A stretch of 64,000 nucleotides of DNA from Oscillospiraceae bacterium (GCA_025757685.1 CP107220.1:149501-213500), one strand, 5' to 3'. Positions 42,403 through 52,667 are shown, counted from the first letter of the stretch. The notes: generated from the sequence alone by a model not told the origin. A program made the numbers and translations.

Positions 42403-45400
42403 GTGAAAGCTAAAAAGTTTTCCCGCAAGTTGCTTGCGCTCTTTTTGGCGGTCTTGATGGCGATGAGCTGTTTCTCCGGTGCTATGGTCGCTTCCGCGGC
42501 TAATGCTTCGGCAAACACGAAGTACCATGACCAGGACTTGGACTTCAACTCACTGGGTTGGCCCATCCTCAATGATGAGCAGGCCTGCACAGCCCTTTTG
42601 GACTTTGTGGATCTGACTCTTGCTCAGGCAAACATCGCACCGATGAATATCGACCTGAGCGTCCTTGGTAGCATCACCATCAAACTGGGCAGCGTGGATG
42701 AGGTGCTTAAAACTGTTCAAGATCTGGATTCTTTCCTGAACAGCAAGTCCGCACTGCTTCTGCTGGCCGGCGATGCCCGCTATGTAGATTTGAGCGCAGT
42801 TAACGGAATGTCCCGCAGCGCAACTTCCTCTACCGATATTGTACGCGGTATTGTGAAGCTGGTTCGGAACATTTCTTCCGACGGGGGTCCTGAAGGCGCC
42901 AACGGCAATATCGTAAAGAAATTGCTGCGCGGCGATCTTGGCCTTGGTATCGTAAGCAGCTTCTTGGATGTTTACAAGACCATTGGTGACCTGATTGGTA
43001 TGCCCAGCGGCTATCAGAGCAATATGGTATATAATATTGTTCAGCAGCTGGTTCTGGAGAATACCGGTTGGTTTACTGCAGAGGAGAAGGCTCAGATCCG
43101 GAACAATCCCAGTCTGGAGACCAGCAAGCTGGATTCCATCCTGCTTGATAAGCTCTCCACCCAGTTGCTCAGCAACATTACCGCACAGATTACATACGCC
43201 GACGGTACCAATTCTCGAGACAGATACGCAGAGTATCTGGAGAAGGGTTCCGCACCGTATATTGACACGACCAACCTGCATTATGTAACGCAGGAGGATC
43301 ATGACAAGAACGGCGAGGCCATCGGTAATGTATATCTGTTCCGTTATCAGGATCAGAAGTTGGCGCTGAAGCCCTCAAATACGCTGTTTGACTTTGGCTT
43401 CCAAGCCTTTGAGATGGTGTGGAACACCGCTTTGAAGGATACGCTGGGCCAGTTGAATTCCGGTGTGGGCGGTTACGACTACAATTACTATATGTGGTAC
43501 ACCGGTGCCACGACCCACAACACGGCTTGGGACTACAGCAATGTAGCCAACAACTACGCCGCTGCCGATGTGCAGGCTTGGGCCGCTTATGAGTGCCAAA
43601 AGGCTGCAAAGAACTTGAAGCCCGGCCAGACCCTTGGCGAAGAGTACAAGGATGCGGCTTCCTATCTGGCTTACATCAAGGCGGATCTGGAGAAGTACAA
43701 CAGCCGTGACCTGGTGAAGTCTCCTACCTACACCTGGAGAGATATTGACTCCACCACCCTGTTCAACAAACTGCGTTTCAGCCCCATGTCTGTTTACTAC
43801 TTTAAACAGGCAACCGGCCCCCTGAACTGCAGCTTTGCTGAGACCGGTATGAAGAACATTGAGGCATTCATGGCAAATGATTACAGCAGCTACAGCTCCA
43901 TGCTGGCAGCGCTGAATGATTTCCTGGTTGCCGCAGTAAAGGACTTCCTGCCGAGCTATGATGCCAGCGGTCTGACGAAGGTAAATTCCGAGGATCCCGG
44001 CAATGTAGCGCAGACCCTGGTTGGCAATATGCTGAAGGTGCTGCAGTTCATCTGTGATCAAACGGATGCGAACATTCTCGGCGCTTTCTATCATGAGAAC
44101 GGCGAGGGCACTGCTCTGACCGAGGCCAATCTGGAGAGCGCGATGATTCCGTTTGCAATTTCTGCACTGCGGAATATCCCCGACTTCAAGAAGGGCATCC
44201 ACAATGAGGACCTGGACGCTTGCGACGATGCAGAGGGCGTAGCTGCTCTGGCGTTGCAGCTGTATCTGGGTTATGTGCTGCCGGATCACGACTACTCTTC
44301 TCTGGTGCAGAAGGGCGCAGACGGTAAGTACGATGTAACCATTGACAATCTGCTGCTGATGGCTCGTGATGCTGTGGGTTATGTAATGAGCCCCTATATT
44401 ATCATGCACGACAAGGACGGCAACCTGTGGAATCCGGAGACCGCTACTCTGAATGACGGCGTTTCTCTGTTTGATCTGCTGAATTCCGTTGTTGTTTACT
44501 ATGCCGGCACCGACACCTTTAAGGACGGCGAGCATGGCAAGGGTATTGCCAATCTTCTGGGCGTTTGCGACACCAACGGCAATTGCCTGGTGAAGCTGTC
44601 CAACTCCCTGTGGGAGAACATCAATGTGATCGCCAACAAGCTGCTGCCTGTTGCAGGCGTGCTGCAGTATGGCGATTCTGCAAAGAAAGGCGCTTTGAAT
44701 TCCGAAGAGCTGATCTACACCGATGTGATCCAGGGTATGCTGAATATTGGTGTGGCAGATGCGAACGGCCAGTATGGCGCAACCGGGTTTGTAACCCGTC
44801 TGCTGACCATGGTTTCCGCACCGCCCATCAAGAGCGAAGGCATTATCCGCACTGTTTACAATGTATTGGCTGATCTGGTGAACGTTGTATTCGGCGGCCG
44901 CTACGGCACAGCCCGTAATGTGGTTCCCGCTGCTGCGACCAACGATCATCCCTTCGACGATCTGCTGCAGAAGGATACCTTTGCCGGTACTTCCAGCAAC
45001 AGCAGTTACGGCGTACTGGGTACCCTGGTATACAATGTGTATGAAGCCTCCGGCGGTGTAGGCGGCGACAGCGGCAAGACCGATACGATCCTGCCCGGCG
45101 CTATGTACACCGTACAGGCTGTGAACAGCCTGATCGGCGGCCTGATCACCACTTTGGCGGATCATAACATGAAGCTGGCTTCCGCTCGTGTGGCAGACAG
45201 CAACTTGACCCTCAGCTATGGCGGTAACACCACCACCACAACGCTGACGGTTACCAATAACTGCTACGGTCTGAACCGTGCGGTAAAGAACGCCGAGGGT
45301 AACTTCGTTGCTCGTGGCCGTTACAACATTGAGATCACGAATGTGGTTTCCGATAACAGTGCTTGCACCGTAGACTTCTCCAGCAAGACAGTTGTTCCTG

Positions 45401-48354
45401 AGAAGTCCGCTTCCTTCACTGTTACCAACGGCGGTTTTGATGAAGATACTGTAGTAACTTACACCGTTACTTACAACATTATCGACACCAACACCAACCA
45501 GGCCCTCTACACCGGCCTGACCTGCAAGACTTATCAGTTTGTGACTCCGCTGAAGAACTGGTCCGATTCTGTGTATCCGGGCGGTTCTCAGGACGGCAGA
45601 TTCTCCAATGGTTCTTCCGGTAAGACCTCCGATGGCCAGGCTACCGTGAACAACACCGGTTACTTTGGTAACCCTTACCTGAACGCGAAGCCGTTCCGTG
45701 TAAGCTATCCTACCGATATTGTTCTGGCAAGCTCTAACCTGGATGCAGTGAAGAACTACAAGATTCGTCTTGGCTATGACCGTACCCTTGCCGGTTCTCC
45801 CGACAAGACTTTGGACGGCGTTTTTGCTTACAGCACCGGTTCTGTTAAGGATTCCTTTAGCAACAAGACCGTAACTGTGAACAATTCCAACATGATGGCT
45901 GCGTTTGATAAGTTCACCGGTGATGTGCTGAACTACGAAAAGGTAGACTACACCACCGATGGCGGTCAGACTTGGGTCAAGGGCGTTGCCGCAAGCCAGG
46001 TTCCCTCCAACGGCGTATCTCGTGTGAACCACGCTTACACGCTGAGCGAGCTGAACGGCGGCAAAGCGCTGGCTGCAGCTGTTAAGGATAGCAACGGTTA
46101 TTACACCGCTGTTTATCTGAAGAGCGGTTCCGGCGACTTCGCTTACAGCAACTTGCTGGGCAAGGTTTCCGGTGCAACCGGCATTGACGGTCTGTACATC
46201 CAGACCGGTTCCGTGACTCTGTCTAAGGACAGTTCCTCTTCCCTGGATCTGTTCAAGTATGATGGTTCTACGGATATTTCTCAGGTATCCAAGAAAGAAG
46301 TGAAGTTGAGCTTCTTCTGCGACAAGAACCCGGCAACCGGTAGCTTGAAAGTAACTGTTGCTGACGATGGTAACCGTAGCCAGTTCAATAGTGCTTACGA
46401 TTCTTTGAACAGCTACATTAAGAACTACAGACCTTCTGACTTTAAGGATTACGATGCGGCCAGTGGCTCTTCCGCAACCTATGATGCAGCAACCGCTGCT
46501 TTGGCTGCCGGCTTTGAGGCCCGCCAGTCTCCGCTGAATCTGTCCACTGCCGGCACGCTGTCCAGTGCGTTCACGAAGACGCCTGTTACCTCTGAGGTGA
46601 AGACCGTGATCGGCGAGCCTGCAACCAAGCCTGTAACTTCCTTGGATCAGCTGCCTGCAGCTCTGGCTGCTTATGCAACGACTGACGGCAATTATTACTA
46701 TGCTGACAGCGCTATGAGCCAGCCTTATTACACCACGGAGGCTCTGACCGATGCTGATGTAACCGGTAAGACTTCCACCACTGTTGGTGGTCAGGCTTAC
46801 ACCGCTGGTATGGATAAGACCGGCCAGGTTGTTGTGAAGAGCGGTTCTTCCTGGTACTTCCTGAACGCCCCGGCTTATGCCACCGCATGGGATACCACCA
46901 CTTATGAGGCTGCTCCCTATGCGATCAACGGTGCTGAAAAGGAAGGCACCTTCAATCAGGCGAAGTTCGTTTACTACAATGCCAATGGCGTTGCCGTGAG
47001 CAAGGACTTCACTGTGAAGCACATGGTTACCGAGAAGTCCATTGTCAACAATGGTGAGGAAACTCGTGCACTTGCCATGCAGGCAAGAGACAAGATGCGC
47101 TATGCTGTGGATCAGTGTGCGCAGATGCTGAGCGTTACCGTTGCCGGTCAGATCTTCACGGATGTTTCTTCCATTCGTGACGGTATGACGGACGCCAACT
47201 TCGATCTGCCCGAGTACCAGAAGATGGTATCCGTGGCGAAGGATGCTGAAAAGATGTACGCTGCAGATATTTACCTGAAGAGTGACGAGTCCAAGACGGT
47301 GCTTGCCACCTGCGCTTGGAACCAGATCGACCAGACCATTGCTGACCTGGCAAACACCAACGGTAATGACGCTGCGGATTATACCTATGCATTCTCCACC
47401 AGCACTTCTTCTCTGCTGATTGAAGAGGCTGTTCGTATGTTTAGCCTGTACATGGGCACTGTGACCGAGCGCGGCTATATCGGCGACAAGGTGGAGGCTG
47501 AGGTTTCTCACGCCAGCGGCAGCGCTTACAGCGCAATGACCACCACCTGGACAGATTCCGGTAAAGTCGATGCAGACGGCAATGCCATCAAGAATGCTGC
47601 AATCGCCACCACCGCGACTTCCGCGAAGTACGGTGCTGTTGAGGGCGGCAAGCTGGTTAACAAGGGCGAGAAGGTTTACACCGACGAGTCCTGGACCAAC
47701 TATGTGAACGCACTGGCTGCTGCTGTAGATGTTGCGACCACCGGTAACGGCGACTACGCCCATAAGGACGCTGCCACCTATGTTCCGGCTGATAAGGACA
47801 ACTACACCGCCAACCTGTCTGCTTGCTTCACCGCTTACAAGAACCTGATTGATGCAGAGAACTCTCTTGAAGAGGGCACAACTGCTCCTTCTGAGGGCTT
47901 TGCTGTAACCGGTAAGGTGCTTGCTCTGGCGAACACCAGCGGTAAGGTTGCTGGTGACAAGTTTACAGTCATTGGTTGTAATGTGATCATCAACGGCGAG
48001 ACTGTGGCTACCACCGGTCAGGATGGTACCTTTACCATTCCGTCTTTGGCTGCCGGTAAGTACACGGCAACGCTCAGCTACCAGTATGGCTTTGACCGTA
48101 ACATCACCATTGAGGTGAAAGACGGCAATGTGAATCTGGGCAGCTACGGTATGGTTGTATGCAACTTCAAGAAAGATGCAGCAATCAACGGTACTGACTA
48201 CAACACATACAAGAAGTCAACAGGTAAATCTAAGGGTAGTGCTTCCTATAACGAAGCATGCGACTTTAACCATGATGGCGCTGTAAATGGTACAGACTAC
48301 AATATCTATAAGGCATTTACAGGTAAGACACTGAGCAACGCAATCTACGGCTAA
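42403..48354 (+). CDS. Giant secreted dockerin-type protein (1983 residues), function unknown
   Basis: GTG start with GGAGG 9 nt upstream. Signal peptide residues 1-31 (basic start, LLALFLAVLMAMSCFSG, cleavage near ASA). Residues 40-900 are helix-rich and similar in style to the divergent 2390-residue protein; 900-1500 look beta-rich (Ig-like stretches such as TTTTLTVTNNCYGLNRAV). Residues about 1838-1920 form a carboxypeptidase-regulatory-like beta sandwich (VTGKVLALANTSGKVAG, TIPSLAAGKYTATL). Residues 1921-1983 form a dockerin-like tail with two calcium-loop segments, the second canonical (DFNHDGAVNGTD), the first altered (NFKKDAAINGTD). TTA, CTA and TCA codons are absent over most of the gene, a sign of strong codon selection. 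First gene of a probable four-gene operon. Confidence 0.82.
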   Translation: MKAKKFSRKLLALFLAVLMAMSCFSGAMVASAANASANTKYHDQDLDFNSLGWPILNDEQACTALLDFVDLTLAQANIAPMNIDLSVLGSITIKLGSVDEVLKTVQDLDSFLNSKSALLLLAGDARYVDLSAVNGMSRSATSSTDIVRGIVKLVRNISSDGGPEGANGNIVKKLLRGDLGLGIVSSFLDVYKTIGDLIGMPSGYQSNMVYNIVQQLVLENTGWFTAEEKAQIRNNPSLETSKLDSILLDKLSTQLLSNITAQITYADGTNSRDRYAEYLEKGSAPYIDTTNLHYVTQEDHDKNGEAIGNVYLFRYQDQKLALKPSNTLFDFGFQAFEMVWNTALKDTLGQLNSGVGGYDYNYYMWYTGATTHNTAWDYSNVANNYAAADVQAWAAYECQKAAKNLKPGQTLGEEYKDAASYLAYIKADLEKYNSRDLVKSPTYTWRDIDSTTLFNKLRFSPMSVYYFKQATGPLNCSFAETGMKNIEAFMANDYSSYSSMLAALNDFLVAAVKDFLPSYDASGLTKVNSEDPGNVAQTLVGNMLKVLQFICDQTDANILGAFYHENGEGTALTEANLESAMIPFAISALRNIPDFKKGIHNEDLDACDDAEGVAALALQLYLGYVLPDHDYSSLVQKGADGKYDVTIDNLLLMARDAVGYVMSPYIIMHDKDGNLWNPETATLNDGVSLFDLLNSVVVYYAGTDTFKDGEHGKGIANLLGVCDTNGNCLVKLSNSLWENINVIANKLLPVAGVLQYGDSAKKGALNSEELIYTDVIQGMLNIGVADANGQYGATGFVTRLLTMVSAPPIKSEGIIRTVYNVLADLVNVVFGGRYGTARNVVPAAATNDHPFDDLLQKDTFAGTSSNSSYGVLGTLVYNVYEASGGVGGDSGKTDTILPGAMYTVQAVNSLIGGLITTLADHNMKLASARVADSNLTLSYGGNTTTTTLTVTNNCYGLNRAVKNAEGNFVARGRYNIEITNVVSDNSACTVDFSSKTVVPEKSASFTVTNGGFDEDTVVTYTVTYNIIDTNTNQALYTGLTCKTYQFVTPLKNWSDSVYPGGSQDGRFSNGSSGKTSDGQATVNNTGYFGNPYLNAKPFRVSYPTDIVLASSNLDAVKNYKIRLGYDRTLAGSPDKTLDGVFAYSTGSVKDSFSNKTVTVNNSNMMAAFDKFTGDVLNYEKVDYTTDGGQTWVKGVAASQVPSNGVSRVNHAYTLSELNGGKALAAAVKDSNGYYTAVYLKSGSGDFAYSNLLGKVSGATGIDGLYIQTGSVTLSKDSSSSLDLFKYDGSTDISQVSKKEVKLSFFCDKNPATGSLKVTVADDGNRSQFNSAYDSLNSYIKNYRPSDFKDYDAASGSSATYDAATAALAAGFEARQSPLNLSTAGTLSSAFTKTPVTSEVKTVIGEPATKPVTSLDQLPAALAAYATTDGNYYYADSAMSQPYYTTEALTDADVTGKTSTTVGGQAYTAGMDKTGQVVVKSGSSWYFLNAPAYATAWDTTTYEAAPYAINGAEKEGTFNQAKFVYYNANGVAVSKDFTVKHMVTEKSIVNNGEETRALAMQARDKMRYAVDQCAQMLSVTVAGQIFTDVSSIRDGMTDANFDLPEYQKMVSVAKDAEKMYAADIYLKSDESKTVLATCAWNQIDQTIADLANTNGNDAADYTYAFSTSTSSLLIEEAVRMFSLYMGTVTERGYIGDKVEAEVSHASGSAYSAMTTTWTDSGKVDADGNAIKNAAIATTATSAKYGAVEGGKLVNKGEKVYTDESWTNYVNALAAAVDVATTGNGDYAHKDAATYVPADKDNYTANLSACFTAYKNLIDAENSLEEGTTAPSEGFAVTGKVLALANTSGKVAGDKFTVIGCNVIINGETVATTGQDGTFTIPSLAAGKYTATLSYQYGFDRNITIEVKDGNVNLGSYGMVVCNFKKDAAINGTDYNTYKKSTGKSKGSASYNEACDFNHDGAVNGTDYNIYKAFTGKTLSNAIYG

Positions 48355-48369
48355 ATCCTAACTTAAAGT

Positions 48370-48400
48370 ACCCGGGCGGTGCTTCGGCACCGCTTGGGTC
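48370..48400 (+). repeat. Intergenic hairpin after the giant dockerin gene
   Basis: GGGCGGTGC-TTC-GGCACCGCTTGGG folds into a stable hairpin but lacks a T run; it may stabilise the upstream mRNA end or lower read-through. Confidence 0.6.
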
Positions 48401-48415
48401 ACACTGATTTTGATT

Positions 48416-49525
48416 ATGAAATTGAACAAACTGAAGAGAACACTTGCTGCTTTCTTATCGTTTGTATTGATTTTGACCTTAACCTCTATAACCCCGCTGG
48501 CTGCCCAGGGTACCTTGGGCACCGAGCAGCCCCACCTCTCCTGTACCTTTACGGACAGCGAGGGCCGGGCGGTAGACGGCAATGCACTGTCTGCCGGGGA
48601 TTACACCGTATCCTTTACGCTTTCCGGTATGCAGTCCTTTGCCGTGATGCAGTACACCATGTCTTATGACGCGGCTGTGCTGACGGTCAACGGTCACAGT
48701 GATCTGCTGTCGGACAGTATGCCGGATCAGCTGCGGGGCCTTGGCGCCGCCGGTGTGCTGGTGCAGAATGGGACCATCAACTTTGGTTTTATCACCAGGG
48801 TGGACCAGACCGCAACGACCACCGCCATTGATGCGGCGGGTCAGCTCCTTTTGAAGTTGCAGGTCACCGTTGCTACGGAAGCGCCTGTGGACTTTGCAAA
48901 GATTGTGACCTTGGATACGGACCCGAACCAAACCTTTATTGAGGCAGATTATGCGGATTATGCCGATTATGGCACGGCTGACCAGGACTGTTATGCACTG
49001 GTCACCGCCTTTGACGGCTATACCGCAACGTTGTATCCTATGACAGCGGATCTGTCCCCGGCCACCGGCCATGCCGTTACCGGCAAGGTGCTGGCGCTGG
49101 CCAATACCAGCGGCAAGGTGGCAGGCAGTGCATTTACCGTCCCCGGTTGTGATGTGCTGATCAATGGGGAAGTTGTGGCAACTACCGGCGCGGATGGCGT
49201 ATTTACTATTCCGTCTTTGGCAGCCGGTACTTATACCGCTACGCTGAGATACGCCTACGGCTATGACCGTGACATTAAGATCACGGTTGCTGACACTGAT
49301 GTGGATCTCGGCACCTACGGTATGGTTGTATGCAACTTCAAGAAAGATTCGGCTATAAATGGCACAGACTTCAATGTTTATAAGAGATGTACAGGTAAGA
49401 GTAAGAGTGACAGTACATACAATGGCGCCTGTGATTTTAATCACGACGGTGCCGTGAATGGTACTGATTACAACATTTACAAGGCATTCTCTGGTAAAAT
49501 GTTGAGTGCTGAGATTTACAATTGA
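48416..49525 (+). CDS. Secreted protein with cohesin-like domain and C-terminal dockerin-like tail
   Basis: A 369-residue protein. Signal peptide 1-28. Residues about 32-210 follow the cohesin pattern: ALSAGDYTVSFTLSGMQSFA, then VMQYTMSYDAAVLTV, NGTINFGFI and AAGQLLLKLQVTV, which correspond to the GDxVxVPV, YDPxxLxV and F-kv strands. Residues 221-300 repeat the carboxypeptidase-regulatory-like domain of the upstream giant protein, and 300-369 repeat its dockerin-like tail (CDFNHDGAVNGTDYNIYKAF). ATG at 48416 chosen; the in-frame TTG at 48410 is an alternative and neither has a strong ribosome site. A protein with both partner domains can act as an adaptor; this is inference. Confidence 0.72.
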   Translation: MKLNKLKRTLAAFLSFVLILTLTSITPLAAQGTLGTEQPHLSCTFTDSEGRAVDGNALSAGDYTVSFTLSGMQSFAVMQYTMSYDAAVLTVNGHSDLLSDSMPDQLRGLGAAGVLVQNGTINFGFITRVDQTATTTAIDAAGQLLLKLQVTVATEAPVDFAKIVTLDTDPNQTFIEADYADYADYGTADQDCYALVTAFDGYTATLYPMTADLSPATGHAVTGKVLALANTSGKVAGSAFTVPGCDVLINGEVVATTGADGVFTIPSLAAGTYTATLRYAYGYDRDIKITVADTDVDLGTYGMVVCNFKKDSAINGTDFNVYKRCTGKSKSDSTYNGACDFNHDGAVNGTDYNIYKAFSGKMLSAEIYN

Positions 49526-49546
49526 TTATTTTAGGAGGAAACACAC

Positions 49547-52500
49547 ATGCGCAAAAGCGTAAAGAAAGTGCTTTCCGGTATTATGGCAGGTATGATGATC
49601 CTGACTGCTGCGCCCGTTTCTGCGTTGGCAGCGAATTATACGCCTGGCCAGGTTATCGAAAAGGCTGACTTGCCTGCTGCTAAGAGCCTGAGCCCGAAAT
49701 TGGATGTAGTATGGACTGCCTATACCGGTAAAGATCAGGCTTTTTATAAGAATGGCGATGAGAACTGGATTACCGATGGCGCGACCGTTACTGATTTGAG
49801 TAAAGTTTCTGTGGAAGGTCAGACCGTTGGTAGCGATGGTTGCACCCTGAAAGCAAACTCTAAGGGCGAGTATTTCGTTGCTGCATCGTTCATTCTGCAT
49901 GATACAGCTGGCCAATTTGGCAATGTACAGTTTAAATATGAAGTTAATTCAGCTTTGACACCAGGTGTGCGTAGCAATCCTACTACCGGCTGGAGCAAGA
50001 CTGCAAAGTTACTTGCAATGGCCGATGAGGCTATGGTCGATGCTAACGGCGAAGCTTATATGACTGATAATGCAAGTGATGTAAACGGAACCGAGCAGTA
50101 CATCTGCTATGGTACTCGTTTGGTTAACGATGAAGTTCCGGATGCTACATGGCAGGGCGATACTTCTACTTTGTACAACAGTGACGAGGATACTAATGTT
50201 GTTATTGATGGTATTTACATTGCAACTGTTGGCTTTAAGGTAGCTGCTGGCACAAAAATTGAAGATAGCTTGTTGACTTTCAACACCGATCCGCTGATGA
50301 CCAAGTACAGTTCTATTGCATTTGGTAACGAAAACGAGATCGCTTGCAGCTACACCATGACAGGTATCTCCGAAGAAGGCGATGCTGAGGTTGGACTTTT
50401 TGAAGTACCCATGAAGGCATCTGCTCCGGAGACCAAGTCTTACACCGTTAACTATGTGACCGAGGACGGCGCTTCTCTGGGCACCGAGAAAGTGGAAGAG
50501 GGCAAGAGCCCCGCTTCTGTACCGGCTCTGCCCACTAAGGCTCCCGATGCTGCCGGCCACTACAGCTATGCTTGGGATACCGATCCCACCACAGCGACCA
50601 TCTCCGCAGACACCACCTTCACTGCTAAGCTGACCACCACGCCGCATAATCCGCAGACTATGGACAGCAACATTGTGGATGCCACCTGCGGTAAGGACGG
50701 TTCTAAGACCGTGACCACCAGCTGCTCCGACTGCGGCTATGTGATCAGCGTTGAGAATAACGTGGTTATCCCCGCTACCAAGAACCACACCCCCGCTGCT
50801 GCGGTTAAGGAGAATGTGAAGCCCGCAACCTGCGAGACTGCTGAGACTTATGACTCCGTGGTTTACTGCTCCGTCTGCGGTCAGGAGATCTCCAGAACCC
50901 AGATGACCGGTGAGGCTGCTCTGGGTCACAAGTGGGGCGAGTGGAAGCATGACGACTCTACCGCTAAGGCTGAGTCCAAGCACACCCGCACCTGCGAGAA
51001 TGACGCTACTCATACCGATAGCGCAGCTTGTAACTTTACTTCTCAGGTAACCCAGAACCAGACTGCTGATCAGCCTGAGATCACCACTTACACCTGTAAG
51101 GACTGCGGCTACTCCTACACTGAGGAGACCAAGCCCGCTCTGGGTCATACCCACAACTACGGCGCTCCCGTTGCTGATTACACCAGCGGTGAGGCCTTCG
51201 TTGAGGGTAAGAATTACACCCACACTGCTACCTGCACCGGCGAGGGTACCTGCAGCCAGCCTACGAAGACTGACAAGTGCACCTTCAACAATGGTGTGGA
51301 GACCAAGGCTGCTACCTGCACCGAGCCCGGCGTGAAGACCTTCACCTGCACCGAGTGCGGCGGCACCTACACTGTAGCGATCCCGGCTACCGATCATAAC
51401 TGGGGTGACTGGAAGCATGTTGAGGGCACCGAGGGTGCTGATGCAAAGCACAGCCGTGTATGCGCCAATGACGCTTCTCACACGGAGACCAAGGCCTGCG
51501 ACTTCACCGCTAAGGTGACCCAGGAGGCCACTCTGGATCAGCCCGAGATCACCACTTACACCTGTAAGGACTGCGGCTACTTCTACACCAAGGAGACTGC
51601 GCCGGCTCTGGCTGGTGTGACCGTAACTGTAAATGCTGTGGAGAACGGCTCTGTAACCCTGGCAGGTCAGGATGTGACCGCCGGTGGTTCTAAGAAGTTC
51701 GCTGAGAACGGCACTTACACCCTGGTTGCGACTCCCAATGCGGACTGCACCTTCGTAGGCTGGCAGACCGGTAACAAGATCGTTTCCACCGATGCTACCT
51801 ACACCACCGTGGCTATCGCTGACATCACTTACACGCCTGTGTTCGCTGAGTCCGCTAAGCCCGTTCAGTTCACCTTTGTTGATATGTTCAACAACGTGAT
51901 CTCTTCTCAGCCTGTTGCTTCCGGCGCAGATGTGAAGATCCCGCAGGCACCCACCTACACCGGCTACACCTTCACCGGTTGGTCCGTAGATGAGGCTGCC
52001 ATTAAGGCCGCTACCTCCTCCATGACTGTTTATGCACAGTATGAGAAGGACGCTGCCGCTACCTACACTGTAACCACTGACGCTGATGCTACCGTTGCTT
52101 ACGGCAGCAACTCCGCACAGGGCACTCTGGCTGACATTCCTTACGGCACCCAGGTAACCGTGTCTAAGGCCGACGCTACCGCTTGGGCTATCGACGGCAA
52201 GATCGTTGCTTACGGCGACAGCTACACCTTCTATGTTGCATCTGATGTAACTGTGAAGGCGGCTTCCGCTACCACCCAGGCTCCCGTTGTGGCTGCTGTT
52301 TCTGCCAACCAGGTTGCCGGTTCTTACAAGGTTGAGTTCGTTGCTACCCGCGCTATGGTGGATGGCTGCACTTACCTGAAGTCCGGTTTTGTGTATGGTA
52401 AGAACCTGACTGACGCTGACTTGACTCTGGCCAATGTTGGCAAGAAGGGTTCCGCTGATAACTCCGGCGTTGTGAAGGCTGCTTATGCCAACAGCACCGA

Positions 52501-52642
52501 GGGCAGCACTCAGTTCATCCTGAGCTATGGTATCTCCGCTCAGACCGGCACTGCCTCCGCTAAGGCATTCTTGACCTACAAGGATCAGAATGGCAAAGTG
52601 CAGACCGTGTACTCTGATGTGATGAGCCACACTTACGCTTAA
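49547..52642 (+). CDS. Secreted multi-domain repeat protein (1031 residues)
   Basis: GGAGG 8 nt before the ATG. Signal peptide 1-29 (cleavage near ALA). Residues 40-290 are a beta-rich domain with possible cohesin resemblance (GEYFVAASFILHD ... GIYIATVGFKVAAG). Residues about 378-685 contain repeated Cys-pair units with ALGH/TYTCKDCGY and AATCTEPG-type segments, a common surface-protein repeat. Residues 692-772 match a Flg_new_2-type bacterial repeat, 775-835 an InlB_B (Listeria-Bacteroides) repeat (TYTGYTFTGWS), and 838-1031 a C-terminal module shared with the gene at 53048. No anchor motif. Codon use is as biased as in the giant gene upstream; third gene of the operon. Confidence 0.8.
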   Translation: MRKSVKKVLSGIMAGMMILTAAPVSALAANYTPGQVIEKADLPAAKSLSPKLDVVWTAYTGKDQAFYKNGDENWITDGATVTDLSKVSVEGQTVGSDGCTLKANSKGEYFVAASFILHDTAGQFGNVQFKYEVNSALTPGVRSNPTTGWSKTAKLLAMADEAMVDANGEAYMTDNASDVNGTEQYICYGTRLVNDEVPDATWQGDTSTLYNSDEDTNVVIDGIYIATVGFKVAAGTKIEDSLLTFNTDPLMTKYSSIAFGNENEIACSYTMTGISEEGDAEVGLFEVPMKASAPETKSYTVNYVTEDGASLGTEKVEEGKSPASVPALPTKAPDAAGHYSYAWDTDPTTATISADTTFTAKLTTTPHNPQTMDSNIVDATCGKDGSKTVTTSCSDCGYVISVENNVVIPATKNHTPAAAVKENVKPATCETAETYDSVVYCSVCGQEISRTQMTGEAALGHKWGEWKHDDSTAKAESKHTRTCENDATHTDSAACNFTSQVTQNQTADQPEITTYTCKDCGYSYTEETKPALGHTHNYGAPVADYTSGEAFVEGKNYTHTATCTGEGTCSQPTKTDKCTFNNGVETKAATCTEPGVKTFTCTECGGTYTVAIPATDHNWGDWKHVEGTEGADAKHSRVCANDASHTETKACDFTAKVTQEATLDQPEITTYTCKDCGYFYTKETAPALAGVTVTVNAVENGSVTLAGQDVTAGGSKKFAENGTYTLVATPNADCTFVGWQTGNKIVSTDATYTTVAIADITYTPVFAESAKPVQFTFVDMFNNVISSQPVASGADVKIPQAPTYTGYTFTGWSVDEAAIKAATSSMTVYAQYEKDAAATYTVTTDADATVAYGSNSAQGTLADIPYGTQVTVSKADATAWAIDGKIVAYGDSYTFYVASDVTVKAASATTQAPVVAAVSANQVAGSYKVEFVATRAMVDGCTYLKSGFVYGKNLTDADLTLANVGKKGSADNSGVVKAAYANSTEGSTQFILSYGISAQTGTASAKAFLTYKDQNGKVQTVYSDVMSHTYA

Positions 52643-52667
52643 TCGCGTAAACACCTATTTATCGCTC

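Noticed and set aside
43375..47763. Open frame of 1462 codons on the minus strand
   Set aside because: It runs exactly in register with the sense codons of the giant plus-strand gene, has no ribosome site or family resemblance, and is explained by avoidance of TTA, CTA and TCA codons.
50680..51600. Repeated short units that could suggest a CRISPR array
   Set aside because: The repetition is coding (Cys-pair protein repeats) with varied unit lengths; no direct repeats of constant spacing occur anywhere in the window.
50009..52654. Open frame of 881 codons on the minus strand
   Set aside because: Same cause: in-register antisense of the 1031-residue repeat protein gene, with low-complexity, Gly/Ser/Leu-rich translation.
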